From assembly GCA_963819635.1 (NCBI GenBank), contig CAWFWX010000005.1:868001-932000 (forward strand): a stretch of 64,000 nucleotides of DNA, in the 5' to 3' direction. Position numbers and translations under genes: made by a program. The DNA is from JACVRW01 sp963819635 (GTDB lineage: Bacteria > Actinomycetota > Thermoleophilia > Solirubrobacterales > Thermoleophilaceae). Positions 56,986 through 64,000 of this stretch are shown here, one piece after another (position 1 is the stretch's first letter; the number at the start of each line of letters is the position of its first letter). The notes beneath the pieces were generated by a model. That model had not been told where the DNA came from. It saw nothing but the letters and a program-made list of their open reading frames with translations, and searched no databases.

Positions 56986-57432
56986 ATGGCCGCGCCTGAG
57001 CAGGACCAGAGCTTTGTGGACCGCCTCTCCCGGACGGGAGAGGAGGCGCTCGGCAAGATCGCCGAGGAGCTGATCTCGAATCCGGTCATCAACAGCGCCA
57101 TCGCGCGAGCATTCGAGGCCCGCGAGAAGGCGGTCCAGGCCCAGGTGCTCGCGATGGGCGCGCTGAACCTGCCGTCGGCCGCCGACATCGAGCGAGTCAC
57201 CCGCCGGCTGCGGTCGCTGTCGCAGCGGCTCGAGGGGATCGAGGACGCCATCGACCGCCTGGACGAGCGCGTCTCGGGCGCGGCCGCCTCGTCGTCCGAC
57301 GCCCGCCTCGCACGGATCGAGGCTCGCCTCGACGAGATCACCCGGGACATCGCCGCGCTGGCCACCCTGCTCGCACCGGGCGGGGAGCCGATGCCGCGCG
57401 CGCAGGAGCGGCTCACCGTCACCGACTCCTGA
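56986..57432 (+). CDS. Coiled-coil protein of unknown function
   Basis: This 148-residue protein is strongly helical. Residues 60-130 contain heptad-like repeats (IERVTRRLRSLSQRLEGIEDAIDRLDERVS...LARIEARLDEITRDIAALATLL), indicating a coiled coil. The N-terminus (VDRLSRTGEEALGKIAEELISNPVINSAIARAFEAREKAVQAQ) resembles the phasin/granule-associated type only vaguely. It is followed by the convergent phosphorylase gene, overlapping by 14 bases, and shares a helical layout with the 58195 gene. Confidence 0.68.
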   Translation: MAAPEQDQSFVDRLSRTGEEALGKIAEELISNPVINSAIARAFEAREKAVQAQVLAMGALNLPSAADIERVTRRLRSLSQRLEGIEDAIDRLDERVSGAAASSSDARLARIEARLDEITRDIAALATLLAPGGEPMPRAQERLTVTDS

Positions 57433-58129
57433 CCGCCGCGTAGCCGGCCTCGCCGAGTCGAACGCCCAGCTCCGCGAGCTCGTCGCTGTTCATCCTCTGC
57501 GCGCCGTTCGCGCCCACAGCGTCGCTCACCCCGAGCACGCACGCCGCCGACACCCCGCGGCGGGCGGCGATCTGGAAGATCGTGGCCGCCTCCATCTCCA
57601 CGGCGACCGCGCCCCGCTCGCTCCACGACCCGGCCGCCTCCGGGCGGGGGTCGTAGAAGAGGTCGCTGGTCACGATCGTGACCGGCCGGGCTCCGGCGGC
57701 GACGAGCCGCTGCAGCAGCTCGGCGTCCGGCCGCAGCACCCCGTCCGCGCCCAGCGCGGCGCTCGCGCCATCGGCCGGCAGCACCGTGTCGGCGGCCAGG
57801 AGGGTGCCGAGCGGGAGCGCCGGGTCGAGCGCCCCGCACGTCCCGATCCGGACCAGCGTCGTGGCGCCGAGCGCGATCAGCTCCTCGCAGACGATCGCCG
57901 CACTCGGTCCGCCCATGCCCGTCGCCTGGACCGTGAGCAGCTCACCGTCGGCCGCCGTGCCCGTATAGCCCCAGAGTCCTCGCGCGTGATTGAACATCCG
58001 AGGCGGCTGCTCGAGCAGCGCCTGCGCGACCGCGAGGGCACGTCCCGGATCGCCGGGAAGCAGCACTCGCTCAGCCAGCTCGGCGTTCGGCTGAAGGTGG
58101 TTCGCGCGGACTTCGTGCTCGAGCGACAA
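57419..58129 (-). CDS. deoD: Purine/uridine nucleoside phosphorylase (PNP_UDP_1 family)
   Basis: This 236-residue protein has the family signatures: RVLLPGDPGRALAVA at the N-terminus, TVQATGMGGPSAAIVCEEL, LVRIGTCGAL, and VEMEAATIFQIAARRGV, which supplies the phosphate/ribose Met-Glu. It phosphorolyses nucleosides to base and ribose-1-phosphate. Its TTG start at 58129 has no clear ribosome site; a shorter start at GTG is possible. It lies between two coiled-coil genes of unknown role, convergent with one and divergent from the other. Confidence 0.9.
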   Translation of the reverse strand: MSLEHEVRANHLQPNAELAERVLLPGDPGRALAVAQALLEQPPRMFNHARGLWGYTGTAADGELLTVQATGMGGPSAAIVCEELIALGATTLVRIGTCGALDPALPLGTLLAADTVLPADGASAALGADGVLRPDAELLQRLVAAGARPVTIVTSDLFYDPRPEAAGSWSERGAVAVEMEAATIFQIAARRGVSAACVLGVSDAVGANGAQRMNSDELAELGVRLGEAGYAAVRSR

Positions 58130-58194
58130 GGGGCGCGCAGGGTAGTGGGGGCCGGGGCAGCGCCCGGTAGCTGCCGGGTAACCTCCTGAACAGA

Positions 58195-58551
58195 GTGGCC
58201 AAGCCCGCCGACAACCTCCGCGACGCGGTCGAGCGCACCGTCGAAGCCACCCTCGGCTCCGCCGAGAAGAGCCGCTCCGCCACGCAGGGCGCGCTGGACG
58301 ACCTCGTCGACTCGGTCGAGGGCATCCGCAAGGGGGCCGAGCAGCGGCTCGCGCGCGGGCGGAAGTCGATGGCCGACGCCCTCGAGGGCCGCCGGCCCGC
58401 GACCTCCGACGACATCAAGGAGCTGCGCGCCGAGCTGCGCGCCATCGGCCGCCGCCTCGACAAGATCGAGGAGCGCTTGCCGAAGCGGCGGAAGTCCGCC
58501 ACGGGCTCCTCCACGCGCGGCAGCTCCTCGAAGCGCAGCAGCAAGTCCTAG
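58195..58551 (+). CDS. Basic helical/coiled-coil protein of unknown function
   Basis: This 118-residue protein begins MAKPADNLRDAVERTVEATLGSAEKSRSATQGALDDLVDSVEG, has a helical middle (DDIKELRAELRAIGRRLDKIEERLPK) and a Ser/Lys/Arg-rich tail (KSATGSSTRGSSSKRSSKS) similar in kind to that of the 19098 gene. The layout resembles polyhydroxyalkanoate-synthase-associated or magnesium-chelatase-unrelated regulatory proteins, but no assignment is possible. The GTG start is divergent from the phosphorylase gene; the stop overlaps the next GTG by one base. Confidence 0.7.
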   Translation: MAKPADNLRDAVERTVEATLGSAEKSRSATQGALDDLVDSVEGIRKGAEQRLARGRKSMADALEGRRPATSDDIKELRAELRAIGRRLDKIEERLPKRRKSATGSSTRGSSSKRSSKS

Positions 58552-59510
58552 TGGCCGGCCGCCGGGTGCTGATCACCGGCGTCGGGAGCCAGGTGGGGAG
58601 CCTCCTCGCCCAGCGACTCGAGCGCGACCCGGACGTGGAGCACGTCGCGGGGCTCGACACCCGCCGCCCGCGGATCGCGCTCGAGCGCACCGAGTTCATC
58701 CAGGCCGACATTCGCGATCCCGAGATCGCCGGGCTGATCGCGCCGCTCGGCGTGGACACGATCGTCCACGAGCAGATCGTGAGGCAGCCCGGCTCGGGGA
58801 TGTCGCCGCCCGCGATGCACGACATCAACGTGATCGGCACGCTGCAGCTGCTCGCCGCGTGTGAGCGCGTGCGGACGCTCAGCACGATCGTCGTCCGCGG
58901 CTCCGCCGGCATCTACGGAGCGGAGCCGCACGCGCCGCAGTTCTTCAAGGAGGAGATGGCCCGGCTGTTCCCGCTCCGGACACGCTTCCAGCGCGACGTC
59001 GCCGAGATCGAGAACTACTTCGAGACCTACGCCCGCCGCCACACCGGCGTGAGCTGCACGATGCTCCGCTACCAGCCCGCCATCGGTCGCGGCCTGCGGA
59101 CCCAGATCACGCGCTACCTCTCGCAGCCCGTCTGCCCGACGTTCATGGGCTTCGACCCTCGGATCCAGCTCGTGGACATCGAGGACGCCCTCGAGGCGCT
59201 CGTGGCCGCGGTGCGCAACCCGGTTCGAGGCGCCGTGAACGTGGCGGGCCCGGGCACGATCGGGCTCGGCCGGATGATCCGGCTCGCGGGTCGCCGCGCG
59301 CTCCCTATCGCCTCACCCCTGTTCGGGGCGGTCACCTCCACCGGTCGCCGCCTCGGCCTCGACAACCAGTCCGAGGACTTCCAGCGCCTGCTCCGCTACG
59401 GCCGCGGGGTCGACACGCGGCGACTCACCGAGGAGGTCGGCTACACGCCGCGCCACTCGACCGTCCGGGCGGTCGAGTCCTGGGCGGAGCGGGCGAAGGC
59501 GGCGGCATGA
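58551..59510 (+). CDS. NAD-dependent epimerase/dehydratase family protein
   Basis: This 319-residue extended SDR begins RRVLITGVGSQVGSLLAQRLERD, with the GxxGxxG Rossmann motif, and has the RGSAGIYGAEP region in place of the usual YxxxK, with the catalytic tyrosine/lysine pair not obvious (RFQRDVAEIENYFETYARRHTGV). It may act on a nucleotide sugar or be a non-catalytic relative. It is tightly coupled to the preceding coiled-coil gene and to the acyltransferase gene that follows (ATGA). Confidence 0.8.
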   Translation: MAGRRVLITGVGSQVGSLLAQRLERDPDVEHVAGLDTRRPRIALERTEFIQADIRDPEIAGLIAPLGVDTIVHEQIVRQPGSGMSPPAMHDINVIGTLQLLAACERVRTLSTIVVRGSAGIYGAEPHAPQFFKEEMARLFPLRTRFQRDVAEIENYFETYARRHTGVSCTMLRYQPAIGRGLRTQITRYLSQPVCPTFMGFDPRIQLVDIEDALEALVAAVRNPVRGAVNVAGPGTIGLGRMIRLAGRRALPIASPLFGAVTSTGRRLGLDNQSEDFQRLLRYGRGVDTRRLTEEVGYTPRHSTVRAVESWAERAKAAA

Positions 59511-60436
59511 ACTCGGCCGCGGCGATCGGCTTCATGCGCCGGCTCCGCGCCGGGCTCGACTCCGGCCTCGAGCTTCCCGAGGCGCTCAGCCGCGGCGCGA
59601 CCGCACTCCCGCGCGACGCGCGCGAGACGGTCACGCGGATCATCGACCGCCTCGAGGGCGACTACGCCGAGGACGAGTGGGGCTTCGACGAGGACTTCGC
59701 CGAGCTGGTGGAGCCCGTTTTCGCGTTCCTCTACGAGAGCTGGTGGCGCGTCAAGGTCACCGGCGCGGAGCGCGTGCCGGCGCACGGTCGCGCGCTCCTC
59801 ACCGCTAACCACGCCGGCATCCTGCCCTGGGACGCGACGATGATCTCGATGGCCCTGCTGCGGGAGCACCCGCTGCCGCGCTATCCGCGCTTCCTCGTCC
59901 TCAACTGGGCCTTCGACCTCCCCTGGGTCTCCACCGGGATGCGAAAGGTCGGCGGCGTGGTGGCCTCGCCCTTCAACGCGATGCGGCTCCTCGAGCAGGA
60001 CCATCTCGTCGCGGTCTTCCCCGAGGGCGTCAAGGGCACCGGGAAGCCGTACTCGGAGCGTTACCGGCTCCAGCGCTTCGGCCGCGGCGGCTTCGTCGAG
60101 ATCGCGCTGCGCACCGGCTCGCCGATCGTGCCCGTCGCGGTGGTCGGAAGCGAGGAGATCTATCCCAAGCTCGCCGACCTGCCGGCGGTGGCGCGCCTGA
60201 TCGGAGCGCCCTATTTCCCGGTCACCCCGACCTTCCCGCTGCTCGGACCGCTCGGGATCGTGCCGCTTCCGTCGAAGTGGCGGATCGAGTTCCTCGAGCC
60301 GATCGAGACCGCGTCCTATGGCCCAGACGGCGCCGACGACCGCGCGCTCGTCCTCGAGCTCTCGGAGCTCGTCCGTGGCCAGATACAGCAGGCGCTCTAC
60401 GCGAACCTCGTAGCCAGAGGTCCTGCCTTCATTTAA
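59507..60436 (+). CDS. 1-acyl-glycerol-phosphate acyltransferase-like (PlsC family) protein
   Basis: This 309-residue protein has an acyltransferase core: the catalytic block NHAGILPWDATM (the NHxG.LPWD form rather than the classic NHxxxxD), a second block LNWAFDLPWVSTGMRKVGGVVASPFNAMRLLEQDHLVAVFPEGVKGTGKPYSERYRLQRFGRGGFVEIAL (FPEG motif), and VPVAVVGSEEI. This form occurs in TMEM68/DGAT2-like and related bacterial acyltransferases. It probably acylates a lysophospholipid or diacylglycerol. The ATG overlaps the epimerase stop. Confidence 0.85.
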   Translation: MNSAAAIGFMRRLRAGLDSGLELPEALSRGATALPRDARETVTRIIDRLEGDYAEDEWGFDEDFAELVEPVFAFLYESWWRVKVTGAERVPAHGRALLTANHAGILPWDATMISMALLREHPLPRYPRFLVLNWAFDLPWVSTGMRKVGGVVASPFNAMRLLEQDHLVAVFPEGVKGTGKPYSERYRLQRFGRGGFVEIALRTGSPIVPVAVVGSEEIYPKLADLPAVARLIGAPYFPVTPTFPLLGPLGIVPLPSKWRIEFLEPIETASYGPDGADDRALVLELSELVRGQIQQALYANLVARGPAFI

Positions 60437-60465
60437 CGGGCCAAATCGGCCGATATCTGAAGCTG

Positions 60466-62067
60466 ATGCGTTTTTTTGCCGCCCTGCTGGCGGTCCTGGT
60501 CCTGGTAGTGCTCCCCGGAACGGCGATGGCCGCTCCCGGTGACCCCTGGGTCGCCTACGTCGCGAACTCGGTCGTGGTGAAGCAGTCGGCGCCGGCACCG
60601 GTGATCTTGAGAGCCGACCCCGCCACCGGGGGGCTCGTCGAGATTTCCCGGAACGGCTCGCAGGGCGACCTCTTCCGGCACCCGTACGACATCGCGGTCG
60701 CAGCCGACGGCAGCCTGCTCGTGGCGGACATGGGCGCCTTCGCCACCGGCACCGACCACACCGCCGACGGGCGGATCATCCGCGTGGACCCCGTCACGGG
60801 CCAGCAGTCGCTCGTGACCTCGGGCAACATGCTCGTGGACCCGGCCGGCCTCGCGGTGGCGCCCGACGGGCTGATCTACGTGGTGGAGAACGTTGGGACG
60901 ATGGGGGCGCCGAGCGTCGTGAGTGTGAACCCGGCCACGGGCGCGCAGGCGCTCGTGACCCAGGGCGGGCAGCTCTGCTACCCGTTCGGCATCGCGCTGC
61001 ATCCGAACGGCTCGCTGCTGGTCACGAACTACGGCGACTTCAGCGACGGCGGCACCGTCATCAACTGCGCGCACGACTTCGGCGCCCTGGTGGAGATCGA
61101 CCGGGCCACGGGATCCCAGTCGATCCTGTCCCGCAACGCGGCCCAGTGGGGCAACCTGTTCCGCAACCCGCTCGGGGTGACCGTGGAGCCCGGCGGCCGC
61201 ATCCTGCTCGTGAACCAGAACGGCGGCACGGCGCTCGTGGCGGTCGACCCCGAGACCGGCGTTCAGGACGCCGAGACCTCGAACACGGCAAGCGACCGCG
61301 TCGTCATTCCGCAGCGGCCCGCGCTGACGCCCGACGGCGACGTCGTGCTGAGCGACTTCACGCTCGACGACCTCGAGGGCGGACTGGTGTCGGTGGATCT
61401 GCCGGCGGGCACCCAGAGCATCCTGCGCCAGGACCGGCAGCTCTTCAACAACCCGCTCGGGGTGGCGGTCGTCTCGAACCGCGCGCCCGCGCCCGCGCTG
61501 TCGGCGTCGCCGGGGCTGGTGGGCGGCGGCCAGCCGGTCAGCTTCGACGCGTCCGGCTCCTCGGACCCCGAGGGCCTCCAGCTCCGCTACGAGTGGGACC
61601 TCGACGGCAACGGCAGCTTCGAGACGGGCAGCGGGACCAACCCGCGGACCACCCGGGCATACACGGGCTCGACGACGTTCACGCCGCGCGTGCGCGTGAG
61701 CGATCCGCACGGCGCCTCCGCGGTGGCCCAGGCCTCGGTCCGGGTCGACTCGATCAGGCCGGTCATCAGCGGGCTGGCCGTGCGCGGGTCCACGATCGCC
61801 TACAGGCTGTCCGAGGACGCGCGCGTGACGATCCAGCTCCAGCGGCTCGTCGGGAGGCGCTGGCGCCCCGTGCGGACGCTCCGCCAGACCGGACGCGCGG
61901 GCAAGAACCGGCTCCGGGCGTCGTCGAAGGCGCGCGCGTCGCGGAAGCGGGCGAAGCGGGTCCGCTACCGCGCCGAGGCGTTCGCGGTCGACACCGTCGG
62001 GAACCGCTCGGCGCCGGTGCGCCTGCGCGTGTCGGCGACCGCGGCGAAGCGCCTGCGCCGTCGCTAG
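60466..62067 (+). CDS. Secreted NHL/SMP-30-type beta-propeller with PKD domain
   Basis: This 533-residue protein has a Sec signal (FFAALLAVLVLVVLPGTAMAA), then six propeller-like repeats with conserved patterns such as RHPYDIAVAADGSLLVADMG, VDPAGLAVAPDGLIYVVENVG, CYPFGIALHPNGSLLVTNYGDFSDG, FRNPLGVTVEPGGRILLVNQNG. A PKD-like domain (about 345-440; PVSFDASGSSDPEGLQLRYEWDLDGNGSFE) and a basic Ig-like tail follow. It may bind extracellular substrate or act as a lactonase. The ATG at 60466 is 30 bases after the acyltransferase stop, with a hydrophobic signal directly following. Confidence 0.82.
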   Translation: MRFFAALLAVLVLVVLPGTAMAAPGDPWVAYVANSVVVKQSAPAPVILRADPATGGLVEISRNGSQGDLFRHPYDIAVAADGSLLVADMGAFATGTDHTADGRIIRVDPVTGQQSLVTSGNMLVDPAGLAVAPDGLIYVVENVGTMGAPSVVSVNPATGAQALVTQGGQLCYPFGIALHPNGSLLVTNYGDFSDGGTVINCAHDFGALVEIDRATGSQSILSRNAAQWGNLFRNPLGVTVEPGGRILLVNQNGGTALVAVDPETGVQDAETSNTASDRVVIPQRPALTPDGDVVLSDFTLDDLEGGLVSVDLPAGTQSILRQDRQLFNNPLGVAVVSNRAPAPALSASPGLVGGGQPVSFDASGSSDPEGLQLRYEWDLDGNGSFETGSGTNPRTTRAYTGSTTFTPRVRVSDPHGASAVAQASVRVDSIRPVISGLAVRGSTIAYRLSEDARVTIQLQRLVGRRWRPVRTLRQTGRAGKNRLRASSKARASRKRAKRVRYRAEAFAVDTVGNRSAPVRLRVSATAAKRLRRR

Positions 62068-64000
62068 AAGTGCACTCCACGGAGCAGGTAGGCCATCGCC
62101 ACCGCCTCCGTTGACATCTCGTTGTCGTCCTTCTTCTCGTCGGCCGGCGCGGGCTTCCTGTCCCCGTCCTTGCCGTCGCCGTCCTTCTTCTTCTTCGCGG
62201 CGCTCGAGTCCGGGAAGAGGTTGTAGGCGGTGTTGAGGACGATGTCCACGGTCTTCGGCGACACGGCGTAGAGCACCTCGCCGAAGGTGCCGAGCCGTGA
62301 GGCCATCCGCTTCGGCTTGTCGATCATCGCGTCGCACAGCATCTGCGCGGCCTCGTCCGGCGTGAGCGTCGGGAAGGCCTTGTAGATGTCGGTCGGCTCG
62401 ATCATCGGGGTGCGCACCAGCGGCATGTAGACGGTCGTGAACTTGACGTTGTCCTGGACCACCTCGGGCGCCGTGCAGCGCGAGAACGCGTCGAGCGCCG
62501 ACTTCGAGGCCACGTAGGCCGAGAACCGCGGCGTGTTCGTCTGGACGCCGATCGAGCTCACGTTCACGATGTGGCCGGACTTGCGCTCGCGCATCCCCGG
62601 CATGAACGCGAGGATCAGCTTCAGCGCACCGAAGTAGTTCAGCTGCATCGTTCTCTCGTAATCGTGGAAGCGGTCGTAGGACCGCGCCACCGAGCGCCGG
62701 ATCGAGCGGCCCGCGTTGTTCACGAGCACGTCGACGCCGCCGTGCTCCTCGAGCACCTCCTTGGCGAGCCGGTCGATGTCCTCGAGGTCGGAGAGGTCGG
62801 CCGGATGCACGTGGGCCGTGCCGCCGGCCTCGCGGACCTGCTCCGCCACCTCCTCGAGCTTCTCGCGCGTGCGCGAGACGAGCAGCACCACGCCGCCCGC
62901 CTCGCCGACCTTCAGCGCGGTCTCGAGCCCGATCCCGCTCGACGCGCCGGTGATCAGCACCCGCTTGTCCTTGATGGTGCCGGCGAGCGACCGGTCGCGG
63001 AACAGGTCCGGGTCGAGGTTGCGCTCCCAGTAGTCCCACAGGCGGGGCGCGTACGTGGACAGCGGCGGCACCGCGATCCCGGTGCCGCTCAGCGCGCGCT
63101 GGGCGTCGCGCGCGTCGAAGGTGCAGTGGAAGTCGCGGTTCTCGATCGCGGCCGGCGGGATGCCGAGGTCGCGGAAGAGCTGATGGCGGATTCGCTTGAT
63201 CGTCGGCAGCGCCTTCAGCCCGGCGCGCACCTGCTTCGGGATCGCGTTCGTCATGTGCGGATCGATCCGCATCGCGAACTGCGGCGCGTGCGCGGCCTTG
63301 GCGAACTCGTTCAGCGTCTGCCCGACGGTCATGGGCTCGGGGTCCACCAGGTGGAAGGTGTCGCTCGGCAGGTCGTCGTCCGGCAGGTGGCCGATGTGGT
63401 CCATCGCGCGCGCGACGAAGTCCACCGGCACGAGATTGGTCTGGCCGCCCTCGGGGCCGGCGAGCGGGAACCACTCCGGCAGCGCGTGGCGCAGCCTCTG
63501 GATCAGCTTGAAGAAGTAGTAGGGACCGTCGATCTTGTCCATCTCGCCGGTCTCCGAGTCGCCGACGACGAGCCCCGGCCGGTACACGAGCAGCTTGGTC
63601 TCGACGCCGTCGCGCACGAGCCGCTCCGACTCGTACTTCGTTCGGTGGTAGTGATGAGGGAGCGTCTGTCCCTCGTCGAACATGTCCTCCTGGAAGACGC
63701 CCTTGTAGTCGCCGGCCACCGCAATGGAGCTCGTGTGATGGAAGCGGCCGACGTCGTGCGAGTTCGCGAACTCGATCACGTGCTTCGTGCCGTCCACGTT
63801 GGCGCGCTCCGAGGCCTCCTCGTCCGCGTCGACGTCGTACATGGCCGCGAGGTGGAACAGATGGTCGATCTTCTCGTCGAAGCCCTCGACCCCGAGACCC
63901 GGCTTGGCGAGGTCGCCGGTCACCGGCACCACGCGGCCCGCCTCCGCCCCGAGGCGCTGGACCATCGAGTCGAGCTTGCCGCGCGAACCCTCCCGAACCA
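62064..64000 (-). CDS. Two-domain SDR reductase (fatty acyl-CoA reductase-like + short-chain dehydrogenase), 5' end outside window
   Basis: The frame is open to the right edge (VREGSRGKLDSMVQRL), so the N-terminus is missing. Residues visible form an extended SDR/male-sterility-like domain (FHLAAMYDVDADEEASERANVDGTKHVIEF; TSSIAVAGDYKG; HYHRTKYESERLVR with YxxxK) and then a classical SDR domain (RVLITGASSGIGLETALKVGE; VLVNNAGRSIRRS; NVSSIGVQTNTPRFSAYVASKSALDAF with the SYK catalytic set). This fusion is typical of actinobacterial acyl-CoA/acyl-ACP reductases that make fatty aldehydes or alcohols. The tail is Lys/Asp-rich. Its 3' end overlaps the convergent propeller gene by four bases. Confidence 0.85.
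   Translation of the reverse strand, partial: VREGSRGKLDSMVQRLGAEAGRVVPVTGDLAKPGLGVEGFDEKIDHLFHLAAMYDVDADEEASERANVDGTKHVIEFANSHDVGRFHHTSSIAVAGDYKGVFQEDMFDEGQTLPHHYHRTKYESERLVRDGVETKLLVYRPGLVVGDSETGEMDKIDGPYYFFKLIQRLRHALPEWFPLAGPEGGQTNLVPVDFVARAMDHIGHLPDDDLPSDTFHLVDPEPMTVGQTLNEFAKAAHAPQFAMRIDPHMTNAIPKQVRAGLKALPTIKRIRHQLFRDLGIPPAAIENRDFHCTFDARDAQRALSGTGIAVPPLSTYAPRLWDYWERNLDPDLFRDRSLAGTIKDKRVLITGASSGIGLETALKVGEAGGVVLLVSRTREKLEEVAEQVREAGGTAHVHPADLSDLEDIDRLAKEVLEEHGGVDVLVNNAGRSIRRSVARSYDRFHDYERTMQLNYFGALKLILAFMPGMRERKSGHIVNVSSIGVQTNTPRFSAYVASKSALDAFSRCTAPEVVQDNVKFTTVYMPLVRTPMIEPTDIYKAFPTLTPDEAAQMLCDAMIDKPKRMASRLGTFGEVLYAVSPKTVDIVLNTAYNLFPDSSAAKKKKDGDGKDGDRKPAPADEKKDDNEMSTEAVAMAYLLRGVHF

Noticed and set aside
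60433..63474. Minus-strand 1013-codon frame across the propeller gene and SDR gene
   Set aside because: Low-complexity Arg/Ala/His-rich translation with no fold; both strands' real genes are recognisable.
1..64000. rRNA, tRNA, CRISPR arrays, transposases, prophage genes
   Set aside because: None was recognised by reading both strands; short RNA genes could be missed without a search tool.

Overview
The window is very GC-rich, gene-dense DNA with frequent GTG/TTG starts, many ATGA, GTGA or TGATG stop/start overlaps, Tat and lipoprotein signals, and one SOS box of the actinobacterial type. Together with the protein repertoire (PadR, ArsR/SRPBCC pairs, MFS, ETF, acyl-CoA dehydrogenase, DUF2203, EVE, DUF455) this suggests an aerobic actinobacterium, most likely class Thermoleophilia (Solirubrobacterales-like). 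That placement is an inference from overall character, not a phylogenetic result. No rRNA, tRNA, CRISPR array, transposase or phage gene was seen.

Region 1 (1-21.5 kb) is a choline / glycine betaine / dimethylglycine catabolic locus. It holds a ProV/ProW-type betaine ABC importer (left edge), an aldehyde dehydrogenase, a GntR/FCD repressor, a dimethylglycine-dehydrogenase-like FAD-GcvT enzyme in a translationally coupled operon with EtfB, EtfA and a DgcB-like membrane iron-sulfur oxidoreductase, a conserved unknown gene, a methylenetetrahydrofolate reductase with a DmdA-like GcvT-family demethylase, and a BetA-like choline dehydrogenase. Four identical 10-bp palindromes, TGATATATCA, lie just upstream of the ABC operon, the GntR gene, the divergent dehydrogenase/unknown pair and the folate pair. 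They look like a local regulon signal that may double as a symmetric -10 element for leaderless messages. A DUF294 signalling protein, a DnaQ-like exonuclease and a PhoD phosphatase are interspersed. Several genes here show single-base frame breaks in G/C runs.

Region 2 (21.4-31 kb) has an unknown gene behind a LexA-type box, then a small cluster of methyltransferase, 20-residue peptide and ThiF/E1-like adenylyltransferase that looks like a RiPP pathway, with a divergent ArsR-like regulator. An orphan response regulator lacking its phospho-acceptor Asp, a berberine-bridge-type oxidase, an MFS exporter, and DUF2203 and EVE proteins follow.

Region 3 (31-46.5 kb) contains a sulfatase-fold hydrolase, an ArsA ATPase, a glucuronyl C5-epimerase-like protein, a lipoprotein, an aldo/keto reductase, TerC, an ArsR/SRPBCC pair with two operators next to clpP, an M28 peptidase, a Ca2+/H+ antiporter and an ATP-grasp/DUF455 (diiron) operon. 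Region 4 (46.5-52.4 kb) is fatty-acid beta-oxidation (acyl-CoA dehydrogenase, 3-hydroxyacyl-CoA dehydrogenase, dehydrogenase-hydratase fusion) plus a sirtuin, interrupted by an AbiEi/DUF559 gene bracketed by two copies of a hairpin repeat. Region 5 (52.4-64 kb) is cell-envelope and lipid related: a lytic transglycosylase/M23 protein, sugar dehydrogenase, nucleoside phosphorylase, epimerase, acyltransferase, NHL/PKD protein, and a two-domain SDR reductase running off the right edge.

Two repeat families stand out: 47-bp hairpins (around 32.6, 48.6 and 49.5 kb) whose outer stems covary, and GGGGTC(A/T)GACCCC palindromes, one inserted in frame inside the iron-sulfur oxidoreductase gene and several at the 3' end of the aldo/keto reductase gene.
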